39,953 nt of DNA from Arthrobacter sp. AQ5-05 (GCF_003287975.1 NZ_QMKQ01000030.1:1-39953), one strand, 5' to 3'; counted from the first letter of the stretch, positions 1 through 7,925 are shown. The notes: generated by a model not told the origin, from the sequence alone. Made by a program: numbers and translations.

Positions 1-98
1 GCGGCACGCAGCGCCAGCACCGCGCCGGCAAGCTGCCGGATCGCGGTGTCGGAGGGGGTCGGCCCCCTTGGGGTGCCGGTTGGCGCGGTGATGGTCAT
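1..98 (-). CDS. N-terminal fragment of an unidentified protein (runs off the window)
   Basis: An open minus-strand reading frame begins with ATG at position 98 and stays open to the window edge, giving about 32 residues that start MTITAPTGTPRGPTPSD and continue with an alanine/leucine-rich stretch. Only the N-terminus is visible and I do not recognise the family. It lies downstream of the DUF3817 gene on the same strand but is separated from it by a strong hairpin at 180-221, so it is probably its own transcription unit. No convincing ribosome binding site is seen, so both the start and the reality of the gene are uncertain. Confidence 0.4.
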   Translation of the reverse strand, partial: MTITAPTGTPRGPTPSDTAIRQLAGAVLALRA

Positions 99-179
99 GA
101 ACCCCAGTCTGCGCCGCCCGGGCCCGGGGCGCGGCAGGGGAAACCCGATGTGGGGGGAAGCGGACCGGCAATGCACGAA

Positions 180-221
180 GGGCGGCCAACGGATGCGTCG
201 ATGCGCATGCGTTGGCCGCCC
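180..221 (-). terminator. Strong hairpin, probable terminator of the SURF1-DUF3817 operon
   Basis: A perfect 12-bp inverted repeat (180-191 with 210-221, arm GGGCGGCCAACG) continues inward after one mismatch with 5 more pairs (193-197 with 204-208) around a 6-nt loop. It starts 22 nt past the DUF3817 stop codon. No U-tract follows on the minus strand; such tail-less hairpins are common at actinobacterial operon ends. Confidence 0.7.
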
Positions 222-242
222 CCGAAAGGAAGCACCGGTCCG

Positions 243-707
243 TCAGTACCGCTTGGCGGCCTGTGGGTGCGAGGCCAGTTCGCGGTCCACCTCGCCGTGG
301 ACCTTCTTCTCCATGAAGAAGGACAGCAGCGGCACGACGCCGCCCAGGGCGATGGTGATGAAGCGGCTGAAGGGCCAGCGCATCAGCGACCACAGGCGGA
401 AGTCGGCCAGCAGGTATACGACATACATCCAGCCGTGGATGATCAAGATGGCCAGCGAGACGTTGACGCCGTCGGTGATGTCGGCGCGGTTGACCAGGGA
501 GACGGCGTTGGAGCTGCCGTCGAGCAGGGTGCCGCCGATGAACAGCTCCAGGCCGGCGAAGTACTTGATGATCATTTCGGCGCAGAGCAGCAGCAGCATC
601 ACGCCGGTGGCGTAGGCCAGGACCTTGTAGAAGGTGGCGGCGGAACGGATCTGGGCGGGGGTGCCGGCAAAGCGGCGCACCTTCGGGGCGGAGTTTTCTT
701 CGGTCAC
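243..707 (-). CDS. DUF3817 domain membrane protein
   Basis: This 154-residue integral membrane protein starts with GTG (VTEENSAPKVRRF) and overlaps the stop codon of the SURF1 gene by 4 nt (GTGA, 704-707), so the two are translationally coupled. Hydrophobic segments are seen near residues 25-47 (YKVLAYATGVMLLLLCAEMI), 77-100 (SLAILIIHGWMYVVYLLADF) and 110-130 (ITIALGGVVPLLSFFMEKKV). The HGWMYVVYLL and FFMEKKVHGE stretches are typical of the DUF3817 family, which has no assigned biochemical role. Its constant partnership with SURF1 suggests a link with respiratory-chain assembly, but that is inference. The C-terminus is short and cytoplasmic-looking (VDRELASHPQAAKRY). Confidence 0.85.
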   Translation of the reverse strand: MTEENSAPKVRRFAGTPAQIRSAATFYKVLAYATGVMLLLLCAEMIIKYFAGLELFIGGTLLDGSSNAVSLVNRADITDGVNVSLAILIIHGWMYVVYLLADFRLWSLMRWPFSRFITIALGGVVPLLSFFMEKKVHGEVDRELASHPQAAKRY

Positions 708-1555
708 AACTGGTCCTTGGGTTGGGAATCGAGCAGGTGGTGGTCGTGGTGGATCTGGCGTTGGTACACGGTGGCGGGGTCCAGGCCCGCGGCCAGTGCC
801 GCTGCGTCGGCGATGTCTTCCTGCTGCCGGCGGAAGTCGTCGGCCACCAGCCGGTACCAGAGGAAGACCGCGAAGCCGGCAAAGACCACCCACTCGATGC
901 CGTAGAAGATGTTCAGCCAGTTGATCTGGCGTTCCTGGGGTTGCGGGCCCACGTGCACCGGGACGAGCCCGGTGGCGGCGGCGGAAAGGTCCGCGCCGTC
1001 GGCTCCGGCCACCGTGGAGGCGACGACGAATCCGCTGTAGGAGGGCACGTCCCACACATTGATCAGCTCGGCCACCGACAGCGAGGCGTAGGCCTTCCGA
1101 TCGGCGTCCTGGGAGATCGGGGCCTCGGTGGGCAGCAGGCGTCCGGTGACATCCAGGGTGCCGGTCGGGGCCGGCGCGGGGGCCGTGTCGTCGGGCTGCC
1201 AACCGCGCACCACCGGGATGGTGTTGGAACCGGGCGCGTCGGCGACCTTGAAGGCGGCGACGACCCAGTAGCCGGTCTTCCCGTCCTCGATCCGGTTCTT
1301 CACCAGGACCTGTTTGCCGGGCAGGAAGGTGCCGGTCGCGGAGACCATCTGGTCGGCCTCGCGGGCCATCAATTCGCTGACCGGCTTGATGTGGCTGGTC
1401 AGCGGAACGACCTTCTCGGTGGTGGTCACCGGGGGCGGGGCTTCGGTCTGCGAGCGGTTGAACTGCCACTGGCTCAGCAGGACGAAGCCGGTGGCAACAA
1501 CGAGGGCGCCAACCAAGGCCAGGATCCAACGGGGTTTAAGGGCAGTTTTCAGCAC
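704..1555 (-). CDS. SURF1 family cytochrome oxidase biogenesis protein
   Basis: SURF1 proteins assist assembly or heme insertion of heme-copper oxidases in the cytoplasmic membrane. The product shows the family plan: an N-terminal membrane anchor (WILALVGALVVATGFVLLSQ, followed by WQFNRS), a large extracytoplasmic domain with the GYWVV and VVRGW motifs (around residues 95-122), and a C-terminal anchor containing NWLNIFYGIEWVVFAGFAVF. The stop overlaps the DUF3817 start. I chose the GTG at 1555 (reading VLKTALKPRW) because it places a basic segment directly before the first membrane helix; an in-frame ATG at 1603 would add 16 unusual residues and has no ribosome binding site. The tail has a histidine run (IHHDHHLLD). 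Confidence 0.85.
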   Translation of the reverse strand: MLKTALKPRWILALVGALVVATGFVLLSQWQFNRSQTEAPPPVTTTEKVVPLTSHIKPVSELMAREADQMVSATGTFLPGKQVLVKNRIEDGKTGYWVVAAFKVADAPGSNTIPVVRGWQPDDTAPAPAPTGTLDVTGRLLPTEAPISQDADRKAYASLSVAELINVWDVPSYSGFVVASTVAGADGADLSAAATGLVPVHVGPQPQERQINWLNIFYGIEWVVFAGFAVFLWYRLVADDFRRQQEDIADAAALAAGLDPATVYQRQIHHDHHLLDSQPKDQL

Positions 1556-1825
1556 ACTCCAACCGTACGTCGGTTGGGCATCGAAGAGCCAATGGAACCA
1601 CATGCGACGTTCGGACGTTCGCGCGGGCCCTGCGCCATCCGGGGCACGGCTTGGGGCGGTATCGGGTGCCGCAGGGTGCGGTTGGGCGCGGGTTCCCGCT
1701 TCGGACCGGCCCGCGGGCAGGCGCGGCCCGGTCCGGACGGCGGGGGTGGCGACGTGGCCGGGATTACAACCTTCGCGGCGGGCCCGGGGCCGGAGGCGGC
1801 CGGCGCGGCACGGGATCCGCCGGTC

Positions 1826-2326
1826 TCAGACGGTGGAGAAGTCGACGGTGGAGTTGACCAGTTCGGCGATGACCCCGGTGTCGTTGGCACGGCGCAGGGA
1901 CTCGCGGAACGAGTCCTTGGCCAGCGAGCGGGCCAGCGCGGCGAGCATCATCAGGTGCCCGGAATAGCTCGAGGCCGGGGTGGCCAGCAGCAGCACCACG
2001 TGCGCCGGACCGTCCTTGGCCCCGAAGTCCAGTCCCTTGCCGTAGGCCATCACGCCGACGGCGATGCTGGGTGCGGCAACAAAATCGCTGCGTGCGTGGG
2101 CCAGCCCGATGCCGCCGGGGAGCCCGGTGGCCAGCTGGTGTTCGTGGCGGTGGACATCGGCCAGGAAACCGGGCAGGTCCCCGATCCGGTCGGCGGCCAG
2201 CAGCTTGCCGGCCAGGACCGCGACGGTTTCTTCCCGGGTGGGTGTCGCCATTTCAAGGACCACCAGCTCCTGCGTGGTGATTTCCGGGGCGTCGTCGCTG
2301 GCGGGCGTCGTCTGGGAGAAGGTCAT
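1826..2326 (-). CDS. PTS fructose-type EIIA domain protein
   Basis: This 166-residue protein matches the EIIA(Fru)/nitrogen-PTS fold. EIIA proteins pass phosphate from HPr to a sugar permease or act as regulators. The stretch GLPGGIGLAHARSDFVAAP (about residues 69-87) contains the expected phospho-histidine in the context LAHAR, where classical members have (A/P)PHG. The segment before it (TREETVAVLAGKLLAADRI) is the usual start of the domain, and ATPASSYSGHLMMLAALARSL is the typical later helix. No EI, HPr, EIIB or EIIC gene is nearby, so a stand-alone regulatory EIIA or a partner encoded elsewhere is likely. The ATG at 2326 has no clear ribosome binding site; translation could begin at an internal start. 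Confidence 0.82.
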   Translation of the reverse strand: MTFSQTTPASDDAPEITTQELVVLEMATPTREETVAVLAGKLLAADRIGDLPGFLADVHRHEHQLATGLPGGIGLAHARSDFVAAPSIAVGVMAYGKGLDFGAKDGPAHVVLLLATPASSYSGHLMMLAALARSLAKDSFRESLRRANDTGVIAELVNSTVDFSTV

Positions 2327-2392
2327 GGCATCGATTCGACGGAGGTGGCGTTGGGTGTTCGGGGATGCTGCGCGCCTGGTGTGCGCCTGGTT

Positions 2393-2403
2393 TGTACAGT
2401 ACA
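2393..2403. promoter_or_regulatory. Operator-like palindrome upstream of the EIIA gene
   Basis: TGTACAGTACA is an 11-bp perfect palindrome with one central base, about 70 bp upstream of the EIIA start in the gap after guaB3. It is followed at once by a GC palindrome (GGGCCCGGGCCC). It could bind a dimeric regulator. No consensus is recognised, so this is a weak call. Confidence 0.25.
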
Positions 2404-2490
2404 CGGGCCCGGGCCCGGCGTGCAGCGGGGTTTGGCCCGGTCTCGATCCCCGCCAGGGACTGAACCGCGCCGCGGCGCCCGGACGCAAAA

Positions 2491-2544
2491 CGACCGGGTC
2501 CGCGCCGCCGCCACCGCGGTGGAGAAAGGAAGCGGACCCGGTCG
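2491..2544 (-). terminator. Terminator of guaB3
   Basis: A perfect 13-bp stem pairs 2491-2503 (CGACCGGGTCCGC) with 2532-2544. The long loop itself contains the palindrome CCACCGCGGTGG (2511-2522). On the minus strand the stem is followed by TTTT (2490-2487). It starts 23 nt past the guaB3 stop codon. Confidence 0.8.
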
Positions 2545-2566
2545 CCCCGGCGTGGATCACTTGGTG

Positions 2567-3712
2567 CTAGTCGGCCTCGTAGGGGGAAACCACGACGTCC
2601 ACGCGCTGGAATTCCTTCAGGTCCGAATACCCGGTGGTGGCCATCGAACGGCGCAGTGCACCGATGAGGTTGGAGGTGCCGTTGGTGTGGTGCGAGGGGC
2701 CGAAGAGCAGCTCCTGAAGCGGTGCCACGGTGCCGACCTTCACCCGGTCCCCGCGCGGGTTGTTCTCGTGGGTGGCCTCCATGCCCCAGTGCCAGCCGGC
2801 GCCCGGTGCTTCGGCGGCGCGGGCCAGGGCGGTGCCCAGCATCACGGCGTCGGCACCCATGGCAATGGCCTTGACGATGTCGCCGCTGGTGCCCAGGCCG
2901 CCGTCGGCGATCACGTGCACGTAGCGTCCGCCGGACTCGTCCAGGTAGTCGCGGCGGGCCGCTGCGACGTTGGAGATGGCGGTGGCCATCGGCGCATGGA
3001 TGCCCAGCGCGCGGCGGGTGGTGCCCGAGGCGCCGCCGCCGAAGCCGACCAGCACGCCGGCGGCGCCGGTGCGCATCAGGTGCAGGGCCGGGGTGTAGCC
3101 GGCTGCGCCGCCCACGATGACCGGGACATCGAGCTCGTAGATGAACTGCTTGAGGTTCAGCGGCTCGCGGGTCTTGGACACGTGTTCGGCCGAGACGGTG
3201 GTGCCGCGGATGACGAAGACGTCAACCCCTGCGGCAACGACGGTCTTGTAGTGTTCCTGGGTGCGCTGCGGGGTCAGCGATCCGGCCACGGTCACGCCGG
3301 ATTCGCGGATCTCGGCCAGGCGTGCGGTGATCAGTTCGGGCTGGATGGGAGCTGCGTACAGTTCCTGCAGGCGCGCGGTGATGGCCGGGTCGAAGTGGCC
3401 GCCGTTGGCGGACTTCAGGGCGGCGATTTCCTCGAGGACCTTGGCCGGGTCCTCGTAGCGGGTCCAGAGGCCCTCGAGGTTCAGCACTCCCAGGCCGCCG
3501 AGCTTGCCCAGCGCGATGGCCGTGGCCGGGCTCATGACCGAGTCCATGGGGGCACCCAGGATCGGGGTCTCGAATTTGTAGGCGTCGATCTGCCAGGCCA
3601 CCGACACGTCGTGCGGGTCGCGGGTGCGGCGGTTGGGAACAATCGCCACATCGTCAAGGGAGTACGCCTGGGCTGCGCGCTTGGAACGGCCGATTTCAAT
3701 CTCGTAAGTCAC
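2567..3712 (-). CDS. guaB3: GuaB3 family IMP dehydrogenase-related protein
   Basis: This 381-residue TIM-barrel protein belongs to the actinobacterial GuaB3 branch of the IMP dehydrogenase/GMP reductase superfamily. It opens MTYEIEIGRSKRAAQAYSL, followed by the family-typical IVPNRRTRDPHDVSVAWQID and APMDSVMSP. It has no CBS domains, unlike the true guaB at 18724-20229. The phosphate-binding region is recognisable (VIADGGLGTSGD, then AMGADAVMLGTALARA). The catalytic loop reads GFGGGASGTTRRALG, so the cysteine that IMPDH and GMPR use (GxxSICTTR in GuaB) is a glycine here, as in other actinobacterial GuaB3 proteins. The reaction is therefore uncertain; a role in guanine nucleotide balance is inferred. 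The GTG start lies just after a GGGTGG stretch and a terminator follows the gene. Confidence 0.92.
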   Translation of the reverse strand: MTYEIEIGRSKRAAQAYSLDDVAIVPNRRTRDPHDVSVAWQIDAYKFETPILGAPMDSVMSPATAIALGKLGGLGVLNLEGLWTRYEDPAKVLEEIAALKSANGGHFDPAITARLQELYAAPIQPELITARLAEIRESGVTVAGSLTPQRTQEHYKTVVAAGVDVFVIRGTTVSAEHVSKTREPLNLKQFIYELDVPVIVGGAAGYTPALHLMRTGAAGVLVGFGGGASGTTRRALGIHAPMATAISNVAAARRDYLDESGGRYVHVIADGGLGTSGDIVKAIAMGADAVMLGTALARAAEAPGAGWHWGMEATHENNPRGDRVKVGTVAPLQELLFGPSHHTNGTSNLIGALRRSMATTGYSDLKEFQRVDVVVSPYEAD

Positions 3713-3800
3713 CGCACCACCCTATCAGCACGCCGGCGGGCCGGGCCGCCCATCGGTGTGCCCCGGGCCCGCGGTGCGCCCCGCGGGCCACCGGTGCGGT

Positions 3801-5045
3801 TCAGCCGGCCAGGGTCCCGAGGGTATCGGCCAGCGCCTTCGCGGCACGTTCCTCGGCCGCGGCGATGACCTCCAGCTGGTCGGCGAGCACCGCGAAGTGC
3901 CCGGTGCGGTCCTGCGCCTCGATCTGCGGATCCACCAGGTCGGTGAACACGATCCAGTCCTGGGCCAGGTGCGCATAGTCGGCCGCGTGCGCGCCCAGGG
4001 CCTCGAGGCCCGGCAGCCCGGAGGCCTCGGCGAGGAAGTCGGCGTATTGCCCGCGCAGGGCACCCACGCCGCCGAAGCGGGTGTCGGTGAGGAACCCCAG
4101 GATCTGGTTCAGGCCCGATTCCAGGCGTGCGGGGTCCTCGAAGATCCGCGTCCAGCCCTTCTTGGTGGTGGCGTCGCGCAGGCGCTCGGCCCAGTTGTTC
4201 ATTCCCGCGACGCCGAAGTTCTTGGCGAAGTGCGCCGGGATGCCCTCCAGCTCGGAAGTGCCCAGCAGGCGCCCGGTGGTCTGCGCGACGGCCTCGCGCA
4301 CGGAGGCGGCCAGGGCCGCGGCGTCGGGCCCGGTGCGCTCCGGGATCCAGGCCTGCCAGTGCTTGTCCTTCTTGCGCCGGGAACGGGCCAAGGCCAGGTC
4401 CTCGGGCGAAATCGGGGTCAGCGAGCCGGAGCCGTCGTCGATCAGCAGGTCGTCTCCGTGTTCGCCGACCACGACCAGGTCGATGGAGTCCGATTCCTCC
4501 ACGGCATCGGCGTCGATCCACGGCAGCGCGGCCACGGATGCGCGCACGACCACCGCGCGTCCGGCATCCAGCCCGGCGTCGAGGTAGTCGGCGGCCAGCC
4601 GGGCGCTGCCGGTGGTGCGCTCCATGGCCTTGGCCCCGCAGCGGGCCAAGAGGTTTGCGGTGTACGGCTCGGGGTGCGCCCGGGTGACGATGGTTGCCGT
4701 GGTCACGTCCTCGTAGACGAAGGTGAAAACCATGAATCCGATGCCGCCGGCCAGCCCCGCCAGCAGCGCCTCGCTCATCGGCTCGCCGGTCAGCGGGTGC
4801 TTCACCCCTGCCTGGGTGAGCACCCGGTGCCACAGCCCGGCGTCGTACTGCAGGACGTTCCCGGGTGCCGGGTACTCGGGCAGCTCGGCTTCCTGGGCCG
4901 CGGCGGCGGCGTCGGCGGCATCCTGGGCGCTGGCCGGGCGGTTGGGCTTCGCGGACAGGATCGCCTTGCGGGCGGTGGTGTAGCTCTCACCGGTGCGATC
5001 CATGCGGGCGCGGGTGAGTTTCTTCAGGTTCTTCGGCTGGGCCAC
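3801..5045 (-). CDS. BtrH N-terminal domain / DUF4872-like protein
   Basis: The GTG start at 5045 is set by an AAGGAG ribosome binding site 6 nt upstream, giving 414 residues. A basic N-terminus (MAQPKNLKKLTRARM) and an alanine/glutamate-rich linker precede a domain resembling the BtrH N-terminal (cysteine peptidase-like) fold: YDAGLWHRVLTQAG, then MSEALLAGLAGGIGFMVF and TGSARLAADYLDAGLDAGRA. The C-terminal half, with GWTRIFEDPARLESGLNQIL and DTRFGGVGALRGQYADFL, resembles DUF4872. BtrH is an acyltransferase in butirosin synthesis, but most relatives in actinobacteria are uncharacterised. The position where BtrH-type enzymes carry a cysteine (start of the domain, AGLWH) has none visible, so catalysis by that route is doubtful. 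No partner genes are adjacent. Confidence 0.7.
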   Translation of the reverse strand: MAQPKNLKKLTRARMDRTGESYTTARKAILSAKPNRPASAQDAADAAAAAQEAELPEYPAPGNVLQYDAGLWHRVLTQAGVKHPLTGEPMSEALLAGLAGGIGFMVFTFVYEDVTTATIVTRAHPEPYTANLLARCGAKAMERTTGSARLAADYLDAGLDAGRAVVVRASVAALPWIDADAVEESDSIDLVVVGEHGDDLLIDDGSGSLTPISPEDLALARSRRKKDKHWQAWIPERTGPDAAALAASVREAVAQTTGRLLGTSELEGIPAHFAKNFGVAGMNNWAERLRDATTKKGWTRIFEDPARLESGLNQILGFLTDTRFGGVGALRGQYADFLAEASGLPGLEALGAHAADYAHLAQDWIVFTDLVDPQIEAQDRTGHFAVLADQLEVIAAAEERAAKALADTLGTLAG

Positions 5046-5168
5046 GGTGTGCTCCTTAGGTGTTGCGTGCGCGCATCGGCGCGGGTGGTCCCGCACGCCA
5101 GGGGGGCAGCGCCAGTGAAACATTCTACGTGGGGGCACGCCAGACCCGGGCCGCGCGCGCCGGGCCCC

Positions 5169-5981
5169 TCACGCGCCCGAGCGCACCGAGACCAGCAGGC
5201 GCGGAGCCACGGCACCGGATTTCATCGCCGCGGCCACGTTGCCCAGCCGATCCACCGGGTCGGTGCCCAGCAGGATCGGGGCGCCCAGCGGCGTCGCGGG
5301 GCCCTTGCCGGGCCCCGGCATTGACGCCAGCACCGCCGCGGTGCGGTCCTCGTCGGTCCCGGGCGTGAATCCGGCCACACGCAGGTGCCGGTGGTACGCC
5401 TCGGAGGGTTCCACGTAGGACGAAGAGGCAGCGTCGGCCCACGGCATCGGATAGTCCAGGGCGTTGGTTCCCATCAGGTCGTAGATTGCGAACACTCCCC
5501 CGGGGCGCAGCAGCCGGTACACCTCGGCGAACACCGCGGGCTTGTTCTCCAGGTTCATGCCCACGTGCAGCATGGTCGCCGCGTCGAAGGAGCCCGACGG
5601 CAGGTTGGTGGCCTGTACCGGGGCCAGCAGCATCGTGATGGACCCGGCCATGGAGCAGGCGGCATTCAGCTCCCGGGCCAGCAGCACGAACTCCTCGGTG
5701 ACATCGACCCCGGTGACCACCGCGCCGAGCTGCGCGAAGCGGCGCGCCGGGCCCCCGATGCCGGCCCCCACGTCCAGCACCCGGGTCCCGAGCCCGATGC
5801 CGGCCGCCCGGGCCACCTCCGCCGTGGCGTTGGCACCGCCGGAGTGGAACTGGTCGGCATCGCCCAGGTCGCCAGGAAGCAGCACCTCCGGTTCCTTCCC
5901 GGCGCTGCGCAGCGCCGCGTAGAGCCGCTCGCGCAGGTTCCCGGAGGTGTAGTGCCTGATGGATTGGTCGGTGTCGCTCAT
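5169..5981 (-). CDS. Class I SAM-dependent methyltransferase
   Basis: This is a 270-residue Rossmann-fold methyltransferase. Motif I, VLDVGAGIGGPARRFAQLGA (about residues 69-88), binds S-adenosylmethionine, and VTGVDVTEEFVLLARELN supplies the acidic end of strand 2. FDAATMLHVGMNLENKPAVF (where sterol methyltransferases and UbiE relatives have the post-I motifs) and RLLRPGGVFAIYDLMG (post-III) follow. The GGANAT segment before motif I and GIGGPAR recall sterol, tocopherol and glycine-sarcosine methyltransferases. The substrate cannot be told from sequence. The ATG at 5981 has an AAGGAG ribosome binding site 6 nt upstream; longer in-frame versions lack one. The neighbours on the same strand are unrelated, so it is probably monocistronic. 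Confidence 0.88.
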   Translation of the reverse strand: MSDTDQSIRHYTSGNLRERLYAALRSAGKEPEVLLPGDLGDADQFHSGGANATAEVARAAGIGLGTRVLDVGAGIGGPARRFAQLGAVVTGVDVTEEFVLLARELNAACSMAGSITMLLAPVQATNLPSGSFDAATMLHVGMNLENKPAVFAEVYRLLRPGGVFAIYDLMGTNALDYPMPWADAASSSYVEPSEAYHRHLRVAGFTPGTDEDRTAAVLASMPGPGKGPATPLGAPILLGTDPVDRLGNVAAAMKSGAVAPRLLVSVRSGA

Positions 5982-6125
5982 CGTGGGCTCCTTGGGGCCG
6001 GACGGGGCTCCATCCCGCCTCTCGCGGCATGCTGTGCCCAACGCCTGCCCCCATGATAAACCCGGGACAAAGCGGCCGTCACCGGTGGTTCATACCCGAT
6101 TCCCGCCGAGGCCAAGGAGGGGAAG

Positions 6126-7595
6126 TCATGGGGCACCGAAGTCGTTGACCAGTCGCGTGAGCGCCACCCGGTCCACGATGTGTGCCTGACCGTCGCCGAG
6201 CCAGTCCCCGGCCTCCTGGAGAAACGCGGCCGCCGTAGCCAGCCGCGGATTTGCTCCGGTGGCCCGGTTGTTGGTCAGCACCGCCGCACCGCCCATCGGG
6301 TGGAACACCGACCAGCCGCGCACCTGGAGCTGGGGAAACCGGGCGCGGTATTCCTCCACGGCGCCAGGGAAGGGATGGGACAGGAATACCGGGGCCTCGC
6401 CGGGCAGCTTGCACACCAGCTGGTTTTCCCACCAGTAGTAATGTCCCCCGGGACAGAATCGCGAGTCGATCAGGGCCAACCTGTCCCCGCACAGCACGGC
6501 GTGGCCGATGTGCAGCTCCGGGTTCCCGGGGAAGGACAAACCGGCCAGGGTCCTGGCACCGGGAAGGACGTACAGTGTTTCGAGCAGCTGGCCGGTGAGC
6601 AGCTCCGCGATCTTCCCCGGGTGGATGCCGCCGTTGCCGGCAGCATCCCCACCATCGGAAGCGCCCAGGTCCCAGTGGTTGTAGCCGGTGATTTCCTCGA
6701 GGCCCAGCAACTCCTTGGCCGCCGGGCGACGGGGCCGGGTGGCGCTGGCGCGCAGGATCTCGACGGTCAGCAGATACAGGCCCAGCCAGCCGATGGCCGC
6801 AAGCATTCCCGCGCGCCCGTCGACGAGCGCCGGTACCAGGATCCCTCCGGCGAAGCCAAGGAACAACAGGTAGCGCACCAGACCGCGTCCGCGGGCTCGG
6901 GCCCTGGCCCAGCCGCCGGCCAGTGCCGCCACCGGAACCAACAGCACCAGCAGTGCGATCCTCCACCAGGCCGGCGAGTCGCTGCCGGCCACGATGCCCG
7001 CCACGAAGAGGCCCGCAAGAATGATGTTGAGTTCCAGCAGGAACCAGGCGAGGAACCGCAAGGGGCCTGCCCTCCGGGCGGATCCGTCGCGGATCCCCAA
7101 CGGCGGGTAGTCGCGGGTGTACCAATCCATCGCGGTCGGGTCGATCCGGTTGCGTTCAAAGACGTTGAAACCGGCGAGGCTTGCCGGGTCCCGAGACTCG
7201 AACCATTTCTCCCTGGCCCGGGCCGCCGCCTCGGCACGGGCCCTGGCCTCGGCGCGAACGCGGTCTCGCTCACGGTCTCGCTGTTTCTTGGCCGCAGCAT
7301 CCGCGGCCGCCGCTGCGGCAATCCGGGCTTCCGCTTCCGCACCGGCCCGGGCTTCGGCGGTCCGGCGCGTTTGCTCGGCATTCGCCTGGCCGGCGAGCGC
7401 GGCGTCGTAGGCGGCTCGCAGCCTTTCATCGGCCAACACCCGCAGGGCCTCGTTCAACGACTTGGCCATCGAGTCGGTGGCGCCACCGGCATCCGGGTGG
7501 TGTTCACGCATCAGGGCCCGGTGGGCCGCCCTGATCACCGCCGCCGGTGCCGTGGTGCTCACGCGCAGCACGTCGTAGTGGTTGGCGGCGCTCAT
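6126..7595 (-). CDS. J-domain membrane protein with a NERD-like C-terminal domain
   Basis: This 489-residue protein starts with a DnaJ J-domain (residues about 5-70; HYDVLRVSTTAPAAVIRAAH and the HPD motif in REHHPDAGG), which stimulates DnaK/Hsp70 ATPase. A long charged alanine/arginine coiled coil follows (about 75-140). Four hydrophobic stretches, about residues 180-295, form a membrane region (for example FLAWFLLELNIILAGLFVAG and IALLVLLVPVAALAGGW). The C-terminal 170 residues contain ELHIGHAVLCGDRLALIDSR and GGHYYW, which resemble the core strands of nuclease-related NERD domains, though the usual E/D-x-K lysine is arginine here. There is no zinc finger or client domain of a classic DnaJ. 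It is therefore a specialised co-chaperone of unknown client. The ribosome binding site is weak; the start was chosen directly before the J-domain. Confidence 0.8.
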   Translation of the reverse strand: MSAANHYDVLRVSTTAPAAVIRAAHRALMREHHPDAGGATDSMAKSLNEALRVLADERLRAAYDAALAGQANAEQTRRTAEARAGAEAEARIAAAAAADAAAKKQRDRERDRVRAEARARAEAAARAREKWFESRDPASLAGFNVFERNRIDPTAMDWYTRDYPPLGIRDGSARRAGPLRFLAWFLLELNIILAGLFVAGIVAGSDSPAWWRIALLVLLVPVAALAGGWARARARGRGLVRYLLFLGFAGGILVPALVDGRAGMLAAIGWLGLYLLTVEILRASATRPRRPAAKELLGLEEITGYNHWDLGASDGGDAAGNGGIHPGKIAELLTGQLLETLYVLPGARTLAGLSFPGNPELHIGHAVLCGDRLALIDSRFCPGGHYYWWENQLVCKLPGEAPVFLSHPFPGAVEEYRARFPQLQVRGWSVFHPMGGAAVLTNNRATGANPRLATAAAFLQEAGDWLGDGQAHIVDRVALTRLVNDFGAP

Positions 7596-7773
7596 GTGGC
7601 TGCCCCGCCACGGCCGAAGAATCGCATATCCAACACGACGCCCCCAATCCACCGTTCGTGGTCCCCAAGACCAACGAGCTGCATCCGTGATGTCCACCCG
7701 AACCTACCAACAAGTCGCCGATTTGTTTAGGGTTGCGCCCCCGCAGGCAGCTGGCCCATGAGGGTGCCCAACG

Positions 7774-7884
7774 GCTCCCGCATTTCGCGAGCATTTTCCA
7801 AATGAGGCACGGACCCCATTTCGCGAGCACTTTTCATGAGTCTCGCCGGACCCCATTTCGCGAGCACTTTTCATGAGTCTCGCC
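7774..7884. repeat. Tandem 37-bp repeat, possible IS21-type terminal array
   Basis: Two perfect 37-bp copies lie head to tail (7811-7847 and 7848-7884), each containing CATTTCGCGAGCACTTTTC and ending ATGAGTCTCGCC. A third, degenerate copy of the core (CATTTCGCGAGCATTTTCC) begins at 7781, so the cores sit at 7781, 7817 and 7854, spaced 36 and 37 bp. Serial short repeats of this kind mark the ends of IS21-family transposons, but no transposase gene is near. It may be a solo end or a regulatory array upstream of the DUF427 gene. Confidence 0.6.
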
Positions 7885-7925
7885 GTGCCCTTGACCGCGG
7901 GAAGGGGCGCGCGCATACTGGCGCC

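Noticed and set aside
722-3868. Very long plus-strand open frame of over 1000 codons across SURF1, EIIA and guaB3
   Set aside because: It is antisense to three recognisable genes, is rich in Gly/His/Val/Gln typical of the shadow frame of GC-rich coding DNA, and has no domain.
7774-7884. CRISPR array
   Set aside because: The repeats are contiguous without spacers and there are no cas genes.
7836-7925. Upstream ATG start for the DUF427 gene
   Set aside because: The extra 30 residues would be encoded by the tandem repeat and do not belong to the domain.
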